The notes beneath the pieces were generated by a model. That model saw only the letters and a list, made by a program, of their open reading frames with translations, was not told the DNA's origin and ran no database searches. The position numbers were made by a program, and so were the translations under genes. 64,000 nt of DNA from Poseidonibacter lekithochrous. GTDB lineage: Bacteria; Campylobacterota; Campylobacteria; Campylobacterales; Arcobacteraceae. Below are positions 1-7,900 of this stretch, in pieces. Position 1 is the stretch's first letter, and every line of letters starts with the position of its first letter. The DNA lies in NCBI RefSeq assembly GCF_013283835.1, contig NZ_CP054052.1, positions 2,914,001-2,978,000 on the forward strand, read 5' to 3'.

Positions 1-1766
1 GTCATACAGTTATTGCTTACGAAGGTGGTAATGATGCAGGAACATGGGTTGATTTAATTAAAAAGCATAAGTGTACTATCTTTATTGGAGTACCTACTAT
101 TTATAGACAAATCATTCAAAAGACTGAATTTACAGCTGATGATTGTCCATCATTAAGATATTGTATGTCTGCTGGTGAGCATTTATCTGATGAAATGATT
201 GGATTATGGAGAGATAGATTTAAACAAGATATTTTTGAGGCAATTGGAATGAGTGAGTGTTCTTACTATATTTCACATTCAAAAAATAATCCAATTAGAC
301 CAGGATCTGCTGGATTCGTACAACCAGGACATACTGTAAAACTACTTGACCCAAATACTTTAGAAGAAGTTGGTCTTGAAGAAGAAGGTATGATTTGTAT
401 TGGTGAAGATGATCCAGGATTATTCTTAGAGTACTGGCAATTAGAAGAAGAAACTAGAAAAGCTAGACATAATGGTTACTTCTTTACAGGTGATTACGCT
501 AAAAAAGATGAAGATGGTTATATTTGGTTCGTTGGTAGAAAAGATGACATCATTAATACATTCGGATTTAGAGTATCTCCACATGAAATTGAAAGAGTTG
601 TAAAAACTCATGATTTAGTTGCTGATTGTGTTGCTTTTGGTTTAGATATTGAAAAAGACAAAACAATCGTTGCTATTGCTGTAATTGGACATACTGAATT
701 AAGTGAAGATGAAGAAGCAGTAGTATTAAAATTTGCTCAAGATAACTTAGCAAAATATAAAGCACCTAAAACAATCTTTGGTATGAGTGATTACCCAAGA
801 ACTAAAAATGGAAAAGTTTTAAGAAAACAACTAGTTAAAAACTTACATGATGTATATCATGCAGAAGAGACTGGGGAAGAGCTTATTGAATATAAAGCTA
901 GAAGATCAATGTTATTTGTACCTTCGTACAATAAACACAATGTTCAAAAAGCAAAAACTGTATTAGCTGATTCTGTAATTTTTGATCTAGAAGCAATTTT
1001 AGGTGAGCAAAGAGCAGTTGCTAGAGATACAATTAGAGAAGTATATAAAGAAGATGGTTCTAAATTTGGTGAGTCTGAAAGAATCTTAAGAATTAATAAC
1101 TTAGGAAGTGAAGATTTAGCGAAAGATTTAGAATTAGTTAAAGAGATTGAAGTTGATGGTTTATTATTCTCTAAAATTGAATCAAAAGATGATGTTTTAG
1201 AAGCAGTTAAATTAATTGATGAGGTTAATCCTGAATTAACTCTAATGATTATGATTGAAACACCATTATCTGTATTAAACATCCAAGAAATTTGTTCTGC
1301 ATCTGATAGAGTTGAAGTTGTTGTTGTTGGTTCTAATAAACTTGCAAATAGACTTCAAATTGATATCAAAAAAGGTTCAAAAGCGATGTTTAATTACCTT
1401 TCACAAATTGCATTAGCTTCTAAAGCTTATGGTAAAACTGTGATTGACGGTCCACACTTTGATGTACTTGATGAGTTTGCTTGTGAAGATTCAACAAAAG
1501 ATGCATTCAACTTAGGATTCGATGGTAAATCATTAATCCATCCAGTTCAAATTGAATATATCAATGATATCTTTACTCCTAAACAATCAGAAGTTGAAGA
1601 TTATGAGCAAATGATAGCGCAATACGAAGATGCTAAAAAAGAAGGGAAAGAAGTAATTCTTTTCAATAATAGATTAGTTGATGGTTCTAGAATTAAATGG
1701 GCTAAAAAAATGATTACATTATATGAAACATATAAATCATTAGGTCAAAACCTATTTAACAAATAA
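1..1766 (+). CDS. Acyl-CoA ligase (AMP-forming) fused to a CitE-like lyase domain, 5' truncated
   Basis: The frame is open from base 3, so the gene begins before the window; 587 residues are visible. The first roughly 285 visible residues are the C-terminal half of an adenylate-forming acyl-CoA synthetase: EAIGMSE, FTGDYAKKDEDGY, GRKDDIINTFGFRVSPHEIE and the PRTKNGKVLRKQ lysine motif are all present. Without a stop the chain continues into a HpcH/HpaI (CitE/malyl-CoA lyase) domain starting at RRSMLFVPSYNKHN and ending with the family motif IHPVQIEYIN. In the lyase domain the Glu of the MIMIETP strand is kept, but the usual Mg-ligand Asp in G-x-x-D reads GSNK, and the DLEDAV motif reads DLEAIL. 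The ligase half looks active; the lyase half may be altered or a regulatory relic. The substrate is inferred only from neighbours (a C4/C5 dicarboxylate such as mesaconate or malate). Confidence 0.85.
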   Translation, partial: HTVIAYEGGNDAGTWVDLIKKHKCTIFIGVPTIYRQIIQKTEFTADDCPSLRYCMSAGEHLSDEMIGLWRDRFKQDIFEAIGMSECSYYISHSKNNPIRPGSAGFVQPGHTVKLLDPNTLEEVGLEEEGMICIGEDDPGLFLEYWQLEEETRKARHNGYFFTGDYAKKDEDGYIWFVGRKDDIINTFGFRVSPHEIERVVKTHDLVADCVAFGLDIEKDKTIVAIAVIGHTELSEDEEAVVLKFAQDNLAKYKAPKTIFGMSDYPRTKNGKVLRKQLVKNLHDVYHAEETGEELIEYKARRSMLFVPSYNKHNVQKAKTVLADSVIFDLEAILGEQRAVARDTIREVYKEDGSKFGESERILRINNLGSEDLAKDLELVKEIEVDGLLFSKIESKDDVLEAVKLIDEVNPELTLMIMIETPLSVLNIQEICSASDRVEVVVVGSNKLANRLQIDIKKGSKAMFNYLSQIALASKAYGKTVIDGPHFDVLDEFACEDSTKDAFNLGFDGKSLIHPVQIEYINDIFTPKQSEVEDYEQMIAQYEDAKKEGKEVILFNNRLVDGSRIKWAKKMITLYETYKSLGQNLFNK

Positions 1767-1775
1767 GGAGATTAA

Positions 1776-2834
1776 GTGTCTAAAATTAACGTTGGAAACT
1801 TTTTTGAAGATTTTTCAATTGGTCAAAAAATAGTTCACCCACTTCCTAGAACAATTAGTGAAGGAGATGTATCTTTATACATCGCTTTCACTGGTTCTAG
1901 ATTTGCATTACATTCGTCAGATGTAGTAGCAAATGAAATGGGATTTGAGAAAAGACCTATTGATGATACATTAATGTTTCACTTAACATTTGGTAAATCT
2001 GTACAAGATATTTCTTTAAATGCAATTGCTAACTTAGGTTATGCAGAAATCGCATTCCCTAATTCTGTATATATTGGGGATACAGTTTCTATGACTTCAT
2101 CAGTTATTGGATTAAAAGAGAATTCAAATGGAAAAAGTGGAGTTGTTTATGTTCATTCAATTGGTGTAAACCAAGATGGAGCAGAAGTTCTTAACTTCAA
2201 AAGATGGGTTATGGTTCACAAAAAAGATAAAGGAACTTTATCTGGAATTAAAGAAATTCCTACTTTTGCTGAAGCAACACCTATTCTAGATGAAATTAAC
2301 TTACCAGAAATCAAGTGTGTAGATACTGATGCTTCTGGAGGAAAATTCTTCTTCGAAGATTATGAAAAAGGTGAAAGATTAAATCACCCTGAGGGTATTA
2401 CAGTTGATAATAGTGATCATACACTAGCAACTAAGTTATACCAAAACAATGCAAAAGTTCATTTCAATGACCACATGATGAAAAGCTCACCAATGGGTGA
2501 GAGATTAATGTATGGTGGAATTGTAATTTCAATGGCTAGAGCTATTTCATTTAATGGTTTACAAAATGCATCATTCATGTATGCTATTAACTCTGGAGCT
2601 CATGCAAACCCAACTTATGCAGGTGATACAATTTATGCTTATACTGAAGTACTAGAAACAATTGATCATAAAAGAGAAGATATTGGATTATTAAGATTAA
2701 GAACGATTGCTGTGAAAAATCAGAAATCTTCAGAAATTGAAAACCCAAAAGGTGAAGATGGAAAGTACTTAAAAAATGTAGTACTTGATTTAGATTACAC
2801 AGTAGTAATCCCAAAGAAAAAAACAAAAAAATAA
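1776..2834 (+). CDS. MaoC-family double hot-dog hydratase, mesaconyl-CoA hydratase-like
   Basis: The 352-residue protein has two hot-dog halves (about 5-155 and 190-345). The second half carries YQNNAKVHFND followed by GERLMYGGIVIS, the arrangement I know from mesaconyl-CoA hydratases (Mch) of the ethylmalonyl-CoA pathway and the 3-hydroxypropionate bicycle. Length also fits Mch (about 340). The expected reaction is reversible hydration of mesaconyl-CoA to beta-methylmalyl-CoA in the cytoplasm. The GTG start follows a good AGGAG site 9 nt after the ligase-lyase stop, so the two are probably co-translated. Other MaoC substrates such as itaconyl-CoA cannot be excluded. Confidence 0.75.
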   Translation: MSKINVGNFFEDFSIGQKIVHPLPRTISEGDVSLYIAFTGSRFALHSSDVVANEMGFEKRPIDDTLMFHLTFGKSVQDISLNAIANLGYAEIAFPNSVYIGDTVSMTSSVIGLKENSNGKSGVVYVHSIGVNQDGAEVLNFKRWVMVHKKDKGTLSGIKEIPTFAEATPILDEINLPEIKCVDTDASGGKFFFEDYEKGERLNHPEGITVDNSDHTLATKLYQNNAKVHFNDHMMKSSPMGERLMYGGIVISMARAISFNGLQNASFMYAINSGAHANPTYAGDTIYAYTEVLETIDHKREDIGLLRLRTIAVKNQKSSEIENPKGEDGKYLKNVVLDLDYTVVIPKKKTKK

Positions 2835-2864
2835 AAAATTAAATTTAAGAAAAAGGAAAATATT

Positions 2865-3848
2865 ATGACACACCCTAACGAAGCACTATTTGGTTCTGGA
2901 GACAACTTACCAATTATCCCATCTTGTGAGCACTTTGCAGGTAGCGAAAAGCTAATCCTAAAAGGTTTCCAAATGCAAGAGAAATTAGGACCTGTTTTTG
3001 ATATTACTTGTGATTGTGAAGATGGAGCTGAAACTGGTAAAGAAGTTGAGCATGCAGAAATGATTGTAAGAGTTGTAAACTCTGAAGCTAACAAATACGG
3101 AATGGCAGGAACTAGAATTCACGATTTTGATCATCCAGATTGGAGACAAGATATTGATATTTTAGTACCAGGTGCTGGTGAGAAATTAGCATACATTACT
3201 ATTCCTAAATCAACTTCTTATGAAGATGCAAAAACTCAAGTTGAATATATTCAAGCTAAATGTAAAGAAGCAAATATTTCAAGAGAGATTCCAGTTCACG
3301 TTTTAATTGAAACACACGGTGCTTTACAAGATGTAGAAAAAACTGCTACTTTACCATGGGTACAAGTATTAGACTTTGGTTTAATGGACTTTGTTTCTGG
3401 TTACCAAGGTGCAATTCCTGCATCTAACATGAGATCTCCAGGTCAATTTGATCATAGATTAATTGGTGCTGCTAAAGCAAAAGTTGTTCAAGCTGCATTA
3501 CAAAATCACATTATTCCTTGTCATAATGTTACATTAGACTTAAAGAACCCATACCAAACTTACAAAGATGCTGAAAAAGCTAGAAATGAGTTCGGATTCT
3601 TAAGAATGTGGTCTATTTATCCAACACAAGTTCAAGCAATTGTTGATGCAATGAAACCAGACTTTACTGAGTTAGAAGCTGCACAAAATATCTTAATTGC
3701 TGCTCAAGATGCTGAGTGGGGACCAATCCAGTATGATGGTGAGTTACACGATAGAGCAACTTACAGATACTTCTGGGAATTAGTTCAAAGAGCAAACTTC
3801 TCTGGAACTAAATTACAAGATAGAGTTAAAGAAAGATTCTTCTCTTAA
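2865..3848 (+). CDS. HpcH/HpaI aldolase, malyl-CoA / beta-methylmalyl-CoA lyase-like
   Basis: The 327-residue protein belongs to the citrate-lyase-beta/malyl-CoA-lyase fold. It shows a DITCDCEDGAE motif in place of the usual DLEDAV strand, TRIHDFDHPDW (substrate Arg), VLIETHGALQDV (metal-binding Glu) and VLDFGLMDFVSGYQG with the second metal Asp intact, and ends near MWSIYPTQVQAI. In contrast to the CitE domain fused to the ligase upstream, all metal ligands are present, so this is the likely active lyase. It would cleave beta-methylmalyl-CoA to glyoxylate and propionyl-CoA, or malyl-CoA to glyoxylate and acetyl-CoA. It follows the hydratase by 30 nt and is closed by a strong terminator. Confidence 0.75.
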   Translation: MTHPNEALFGSGDNLPIIPSCEHFAGSEKLILKGFQMQEKLGPVFDITCDCEDGAETGKEVEHAEMIVRVVNSEANKYGMAGTRIHDFDHPDWRQDIDILVPGAGEKLAYITIPKSTSYEDAKTQVEYIQAKCKEANISREIPVHVLIETHGALQDVEKTATLPWVQVLDFGLMDFVSGYQGAIPASNMRSPGQFDHRLIGAAKAKVVQAALQNHIIPCHNVTLDLKNPYQTYKDAEKARNEFGFLRMWSIYPTQVQAIVDAMKPDFTELEAAQNILIAAQDAEWGPIQYDGELHDRATYRYFWELVQRANFSGTKLQDRVKERFFS

Positions 3849-3855
3849 TATCTTA

Positions 3856-3886
3856 AATCTAAGGCTTTTAGCCTTAGATTGTTTTT
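3856..3886 (+). terminator. Rho-independent terminator after the lyase gene
   Basis: A perfect 11-bp stem (3856-3866 with 3870-3880), a TTT loop and the tail GTTTTT lie 8 nt after the stop of the malyl-CoA-lyase-like gene. It ends the ligase-hydratase-lyase operon. Confidence 0.85.
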
Positions 3887-4060
3887 ATATCACTACATTA
3901 ATTTACTTCTAAACAAAAAAACACCCTCTTTTTATTATCTTTTATAATTCTTATAGTAGTACAATTTATACTCCTTTTATTAATTTTGAATGTAAAAACT
4001 AAACACTTTAAAAATTAAAAAAATTAAACTTCAAAAAAAAGATTTCTTTCATCTGTGCAT

Positions 4061-4069
4061 TGGTATAAT
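4061..4069 (+). promoter_or_regulatory. Extended -10 promoter of the fumarase gene
   Basis: TTGGTATAAT gives TGn-TATAAT 31 nt before the ATG, behind an A-rich tract of the kind seen in Campylobacterota sigma-70 promoters, which often lack a clear -35. It gives fumarase its own transcript after the upstream terminator. Confidence 0.6.
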
Positions 4070-4099
4070 GTACTCAATTTCTAAGCAAAAAGGTAAAAA

Positions 4100-5590
4100 A
4101 TGAGCGTAATTACAGAACAAGATATTATCGACAGCGTTGCTGACGCCTGTCAATTTATCTCATACTATCATCCAGAAGATTTCGTACAAGGTATGGTTGA
4201 AGCATACGAAAAAGAACAATCAGAATCTGCAAAGAATGCAATCGCGCAAATTCTAATTAATTCTAAAATGTGTGCAATGGGTCACAGACCTTTATGTCAA
4301 GATACTGGTTCAGTTAACATTTTTGTTAAAGTTGGTTTAAATGCTAAACTTGAATTAACAAGAGAACTTGAAGATGTATTAAATGCAGGTGTAGCTAAAG
4401 GTTATACTAATCCAGATAATACTTTAAGATATTCTGTTGTTTCTGATCCTGCAGGAAAAAGAGCTAATACAAAAGATAATACTCCAGCTGTTATTCACAT
4501 GAGTGTTAACAATGGTGATACTATTGATATTACTGTTGCTGCTAAAGGTGGTGGTTCTGAGAATAAATCTAAATTCTCTGTATTAAATCCATCTGATTCA
4601 GTTTATGACTGGGTTATGGCTAATGTTAGAGAAATGGGTGCTGGTTGGTGTCCTCCTGGAATTTTAGGTATTGGTATTGGTGGAAATCCAGAGAAGTCTA
4701 TGCTTTTAGCAAAAGAATCTTTAATGGATCACGTTGATATTCATGAATTACAAGCAAGAGGTCCACAAAATGCTCTTGAAGAATTAAGATTAAGATTATA
4801 CGAAGATATTAACAAAGTTGGTATTGGAGCACAAGGTCTTGGTGGTTTAACTACTGTTCTTGATGTTAAAATCTTAGATTACCCATGTCACGCCGCATCG
4901 TTACCAGTTGCAATGATTCCAAATTGTGCAGCTACTAGACATATTCATTTTGAATTAGATGGTAATGGTGCAGTTAAATTTGAAAGACCTTCTTTAGACA
5001 TCTGGCCAGATTTAGAAATCCCAATGGACAGTGTTAAAAAAGTTAATATTGATGATTTAACAAAAGAAAACTTATCTCAATTTAAATCAGGTGATACATT
5101 ATTATTATCTGGAAAAATCTTAACAGCTAGAGATGCTGCTCATAAGAAAATTGTTGAGTACAAAAACGCTAATAAACCTTTACCAAATGGTTTAGACTTA
5201 ACTGATAGATTTATCTACTACGTTGGACCAGTTGATCCTGTAAGAGATGAAAAAGTAGGACCTGCGGGACCAACTACATCTACAAGAATGGATAAATTTA
5301 CTAAAGACATGATGGAAATCGGAATCTTAGGTATGATTGGTAAAGCTGAAAGAAAGCAACCAACTATTGATTTAATTAAAGAATACAAATCTACTTACTT
5401 AATTGCTACTGGTGGAGCTGCTTATTTAATTTCTCAATCAATTACTGATGCAAAAGTTATTGCTTTTGAAGAAATGGGTATGGAAGCTATTTACGAATTT
5501 GAAGTAAAAGACATGCCAGTTACAGTAGCGGTCGACTCTGAGGGTGTATCTATTCACACTACAGGTCCTGCTAAATGGAGAACTATCTAA
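4100..5590 (+). CDS. fumA: Class I (iron-sulfur) fumarate hydratase, single chain
   Basis: The 496-residue protein interconverts fumarate and L-malate with an oxygen-sensitive [4Fe-4S] cluster. The three cluster cysteines are in recognisable motifs: CQDTG (Cys66), AGWCPPGILG (Cys184) and NCAATRH (Cys276). The C-terminal beta-type domain follows, with GDTLLLSGKI, YYVGPVDP and GPAGPTTSTRMD. Length is a little under E. coli FumA/FumB. Class I fumarases are known to act also on mesaconate/citramalate, which matters because the gene next door is mesaconyl-CoA-hydratase-like. It is monocistronic, with its own extended -10 and a bidirectional terminator. The TCA-cycle role is secure; a mesaconase side role is inference. 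Confidence 0.92.
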   Translation: MSVITEQDIIDSVADACQFISYYHPEDFVQGMVEAYEKEQSESAKNAIAQILINSKMCAMGHRPLCQDTGSVNIFVKVGLNAKLELTRELEDVLNAGVAKGYTNPDNTLRYSVVSDPAGKRANTKDNTPAVIHMSVNNGDTIDITVAAKGGGSENKSKFSVLNPSDSVYDWVMANVREMGAGWCPPGILGIGIGGNPEKSMLLAKESLMDHVDIHELQARGPQNALEELRLRLYEDINKVGIGAQGLGGLTTVLDVKILDYPCHAASLPVAMIPNCAATRHIHFELDGNGAVKFERPSLDIWPDLEIPMDSVKKVNIDDLTKENLSQFKSGDTLLLSGKILTARDAAHKKIVEYKNANKPLPNGLDLTDRFIYYVGPVDPVRDEKVGPAGPTTSTRMDKFTKDMMEIGILGMIGKAERKQPTIDLIKEYKSTYLIATGGAAYLISQSITDAKVIAFEEMGMEAIYEFEVKDMPVTVAVDSEGVSIHTTGPAKWRTI

Positions 5591-5599
5591 TATATTTGA

Positions 5600-5629
5600 A
5601 ATAAAACAAAGGTAACCCTTTGTTTTATT
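5600..5629. terminator. Bidirectional terminator between fumarase and a convergent gene
   Basis: A perfect 13-bp stem (5600-5612 with 5617-5629) with a TAAC loop and T-rich sequence on the + side. The right arm overlaps the stop codon of the convergent gene, so it can serve both transcripts. Confidence 0.8.
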
Positions 5630-6380
5630 ATTTTCTTTTTAAATCTAAATCTAAATCTAAATCTAAATCTTTAATATATTCAAGGCTTTTAACTTTATTT
5701 TCACTTAATATACTTTCAAGTATAGGAGTATTTTCTTTTTCAGATATAATATAACAAAATAAGCTATCACCAGAAATATCTACTCCTATATCATAACTAT
5801 AATTAGAATTAACTCCACTCAAAAAACTCCCATCACAACTTGCTTTAATATCTAAATCTTTATTTATAACTTGAATATATACACTATTCAAATACTCTTT
5901 ATAATATTCATTGAAAGATAAAGAAAATCTATTTTTATCTCCATCATTGTATATTGTTCCATTTAAAACTATATAAGCTGCTCCGGTTGGGGTTGATATT
6001 ATTGTTTTATCACTTATTAGTGATACTTTATATTTTTTATTTTTATCATCTCTTTCAACTAAAGTTGAAGTTTCATCTTTTGTTTTCACTTCATAGTTTT
6101 CATCTATAAAAATATTTGTAACTTTTTCTTTGATTAGCTCTTTAGGTTCTTCTTTAACATCTTTCTTTTCTACATATTTTGTAATAGTTTTTGTAATTAT
6201 TCTTTCTTTAATTATTTCTTTAGGTTTTTCTTTTTGTAAAAAATTATTTTCTTGTATCTCAATAATCTTTATATCTTCTTTTTTATTTTCAATAAATAAG
6301 CTATTAATGCCAATAACTACTAATAATATTAAAGGTATAAAAAAGAAAATAGATTTAATCTTCTCTTTATCAATTTGCAT
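5628..6380 (-). CDS. Hypothetical membrane-anchored, Lys/Glu-rich protein
   Basis: I do not recognise this 250-residue protein. A single membrane helix near residues 10-29 is followed by a strongly charged, probably extended or coiled linker (about 32-95, rich in KE, IK and TKT) and then a globular part (about 105-235) with two cysteines (CDGSF and FCYI), suggesting a periplasmic domain. The C-terminus is an Asp-Leu repeat encoded by five copies of a hexanucleotide. The start lies 1 nt after the stop of the gene upstream, so it is the second gene of an operon. Confidence 0.55.
   Translation of the reverse strand: MQIDKEKIKSIFFFIPLILLVVIGINSLFIENKKEDIKIIEIQENNFLQKEKPKEIIKERIITKTITKYVEKKDVKEEPKELIKEKVTNIFIDENYEVKTKDETSTLVERDDKNKKYKVSLISDKTIISTPTGAAYIVLNGTIYNDGDKNRFSLSFNEYYKEYLNSVYIQVINKDLDIKASCDGSFLSGVNSNYSYDIGVDISGDSLFCYIISEKENTPILESILSENKVKSLEYIKDLDLDLDLDLKRK
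5641..5670. repeat. Hexanucleotide microsatellite (AAATCT)5
   Basis: Five uninterrupted copies of AAATCT encode the (Asp-Leu)5 tail of the overlapping minus-strand gene. The six-base unit keeps the frame, so copy-number change would lengthen or shorten the tail but not switch the gene off. Confidence 0.9.
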
Positions 6381-6381
6381 T

Positions 6382-6984
6382 TTATTTAATTCCTAAAGCT
6401 TGATATTGATTTTCTTGCTCTTTTGATTGATAGCTTTTAAAGAAATTTACTACATCTGTTAAAAGATTAGCCATATACGTTGGATCTCCACCAAATTTTC
6501 TTGCACCTTCTATAAGATCATTAAGTTCATTTTCAAAATAGTTTATTGTACTTCCTACTGAATAAAACTCTTTAGAAGGGTCTTTTTCATATCTACCAGA
6601 TACAATATTACCATTTTCATCTTCCATTAATTGACCTCCAAAAGATGAATTCAATTTTCCACTTAAAAAACCAATGTCCATCTCACTAAGACTTGATAGG
6701 TAACTAATAAATTCATTTTTGGCATTTTGATCTTTCTCAAATACTGAATTTCCAAACCATTTATTATCTCCATCTTGAAAAACATTATATCTCTGTAATC
6801 CAAGTTGATATTTTTCGTCATACTCTTCTTCTTTTGAGTCAGTTTTTGTTGACTCTTCTGCTTTGTAAGATTTGAAGTTTTCTAAAGCACTTGAAAAATC
6901 TTCATTTGATTGAGTTTTAACAGTAGAATTATTTGCTTGAGTTTGATAATTTGTATATCCTTGTTCTGTTGTACTTATATTCAT
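6382..6984 (-). CDS. Hypothetical soluble protein, polar N-terminus
   Basis: A 200-residue protein that I cannot assign. It has no signal peptide or membrane segment. The first 40 residues are rich in Asn, Gln, Ser and Thr, like the unfolded N-termini of flagellar type III substrates (compare FlgD or FliK of this window); the middle is acidic, and residues 60-195 look folded (QRYNVFQDGDNKWFG, KFGGDPTYMANLLTDVVNFF). It is the first gene of a pair with the membrane-anchored protein downstream, 1 nt apart. A flagellar-secretion link is only a guess from composition. Confidence 0.5.
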   Translation of the reverse strand: MNISTTEQGYTNYQTQANNSTVKTQSNEDFSSALENFKSYKAEESTKTDSKEEEYDEKYQLGLQRYNVFQDGDNKWFGNSVFEKDQNAKNEFISYLSSLSEMDIGFLSGKLNSSFGGQLMEDENGNIVSGRYEKDPSKEFYSVGSTINYFENELNDLIEGARKFGGDPTYMANLLTDVVNFFKSYQSKEQENQYQALGIK

Positions 6985-6994
6985 AATTATCCTT

Positions 6995-7028
6995 AAAAAA
7001 TAAAAGATGGATTACGATCCATCTTTTA
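6995..7028 (-). terminator. Intrinsic terminator after the secreted-protein gene
   Basis: A perfect 12-bp stem (7001-7012 with 7017-7028), a 4-nt loop and a run of six T on the minus strand, just after the stop at 7034. It sits 11 nt before the next start codon, so it may act as an attenuator between the two genes, because little room for another promoter remains. Confidence 0.75.
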
Positions 7029-7033
7029 GCTAT

Positions 7034-7510
7034 TTATCTCACTTCTAGTTCATCTACATAGTTAGCATAATGTTTAACTATAATATCACCTGAACCTACA
7101 TTACCTCTATATTGAAACCAGTATCTACTACCATTTATAATAGCAGGATTACTATCATAATTAACTATTTGTTCATATCCTACAGCATTAAGAGTTTGAT
7201 ATTTATACATAACTGTTGGTTCATTTGCTGGAACACCAAATACATCTACTTGAATCAACATATAATCACCTTCTAGATTTTTAGATGTTTTAGTTACATT
7301 ACCATGACTACCATTATCCCATCTATTTAAGTTTGTATAAACATTTCTAATATCAAAACAAGTATTTGCATTTGGTAAAGTGGGATGAGTCCAACTATTT
7401 CCCCAATAATAACACATACTATCCTTTACACTTACTTGACCTAGAAGTGATGCCGCATTTAAACTTATACTACTTAAAGCTAAAGCCATCAGTAAAACAA
7501 TTTTTTTCAT
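7034..7510 (-). CDS. Small secreted protein of unknown function
   Basis: The 158-residue precursor has a clear Sec signal peptide (MKKIVLLMALALSS, cleavage likely after LNA at residue 19). The mature part is about 139 residues, aromatic- and Asn/Gly-rich, with two cysteines (DSMCYYW and NTCFDI) that could form a disulfide, and short beta-strand-like stretches. No family recognised. The RBS AAGGAAAA is close to the ATG, and a long AT-rich upstream region probably holds its promoter. Confidence 0.6.
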   Translation of the reverse strand: MKKIVLLMALALSSISLNAASLLGQVSVKDSMCYYWGNSWTHPTLPNANTCFDIRNVYTNLNRWDNGSHGNVTKTSKNLEGDYMLIQVDVFGVPANEPTVMYKYQTLNAVGYEQIVNYDSNPAIINGSRYWFQYRGNVGSGDIIVKHYANYVDELEVR

Positions 7511-7900
7511 ATTTTTCCTTTTTAAATAATAATAATATTATTATTTAAAACCTTAATTTATCATTATATAATAATATTATATATTCTAAAAACAAAAAAA
7601 ATAATTATATTGACAACGTTTATATCAGATTAAATTAGATTAATATATATTAAATGGCTTTTTTAAAACATTTAATAATATTATTTCAATTAATACAATA
7701 AAACTAAAAAAAGAATCATCAAACTCATTCCAATTACAAAGGCTTTTTACTTCACAACTACTCTTTTTATAAAAGCTAAGTTTTATACTCTTAAAACAAA
7801 CCTTAAAACCCAAAACTATTTTTTTACCTTGACTTTAATAAGACTTTATAAATGATATATTCATTTTCCAAAAAAATACATATATATATAGGAATAAATC
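7511..7900. other. 390-nt AT-rich divergent intergenic region
   Basis: No convincing gene or tRNA is visible. The left end holds the RBS and a nearly symmetric AT element (7521-7549) just upstream of the secreted-protein start; the right end holds a promoter-like site for the FAH-fold gene. Several short inverted ATAATATTAT runs (7520-7580) look like promoter-proximal AT-rich DNA. Confidence 0.6.
7829..7858 (+). promoter_or_regulatory. Sigma-70-like promoter of the FAH-fold gene
   Basis: TTGACT (7829-7834) and TGATAT (7853-7858) are separated by 18 nt, 42 nt before the ATG at 7901. It is the only TTGACN-like -35 in this gap with a reasonable partner. Confidence 0.4.

Noticed and set aside
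5641-5670. Hexanucleotide repeat as a phase-variation switch
   Set aside because: The unit is six bases, so changes stay in frame and sit in the last codons; it can only alter tail length.
7511-7900. Small RNA or tRNA in the 390-nt gap
   Set aside because: Only AT-rich weak inverted repeats were seen; no cloverleaf, terminator-ended RNA or conserved element could be supported.
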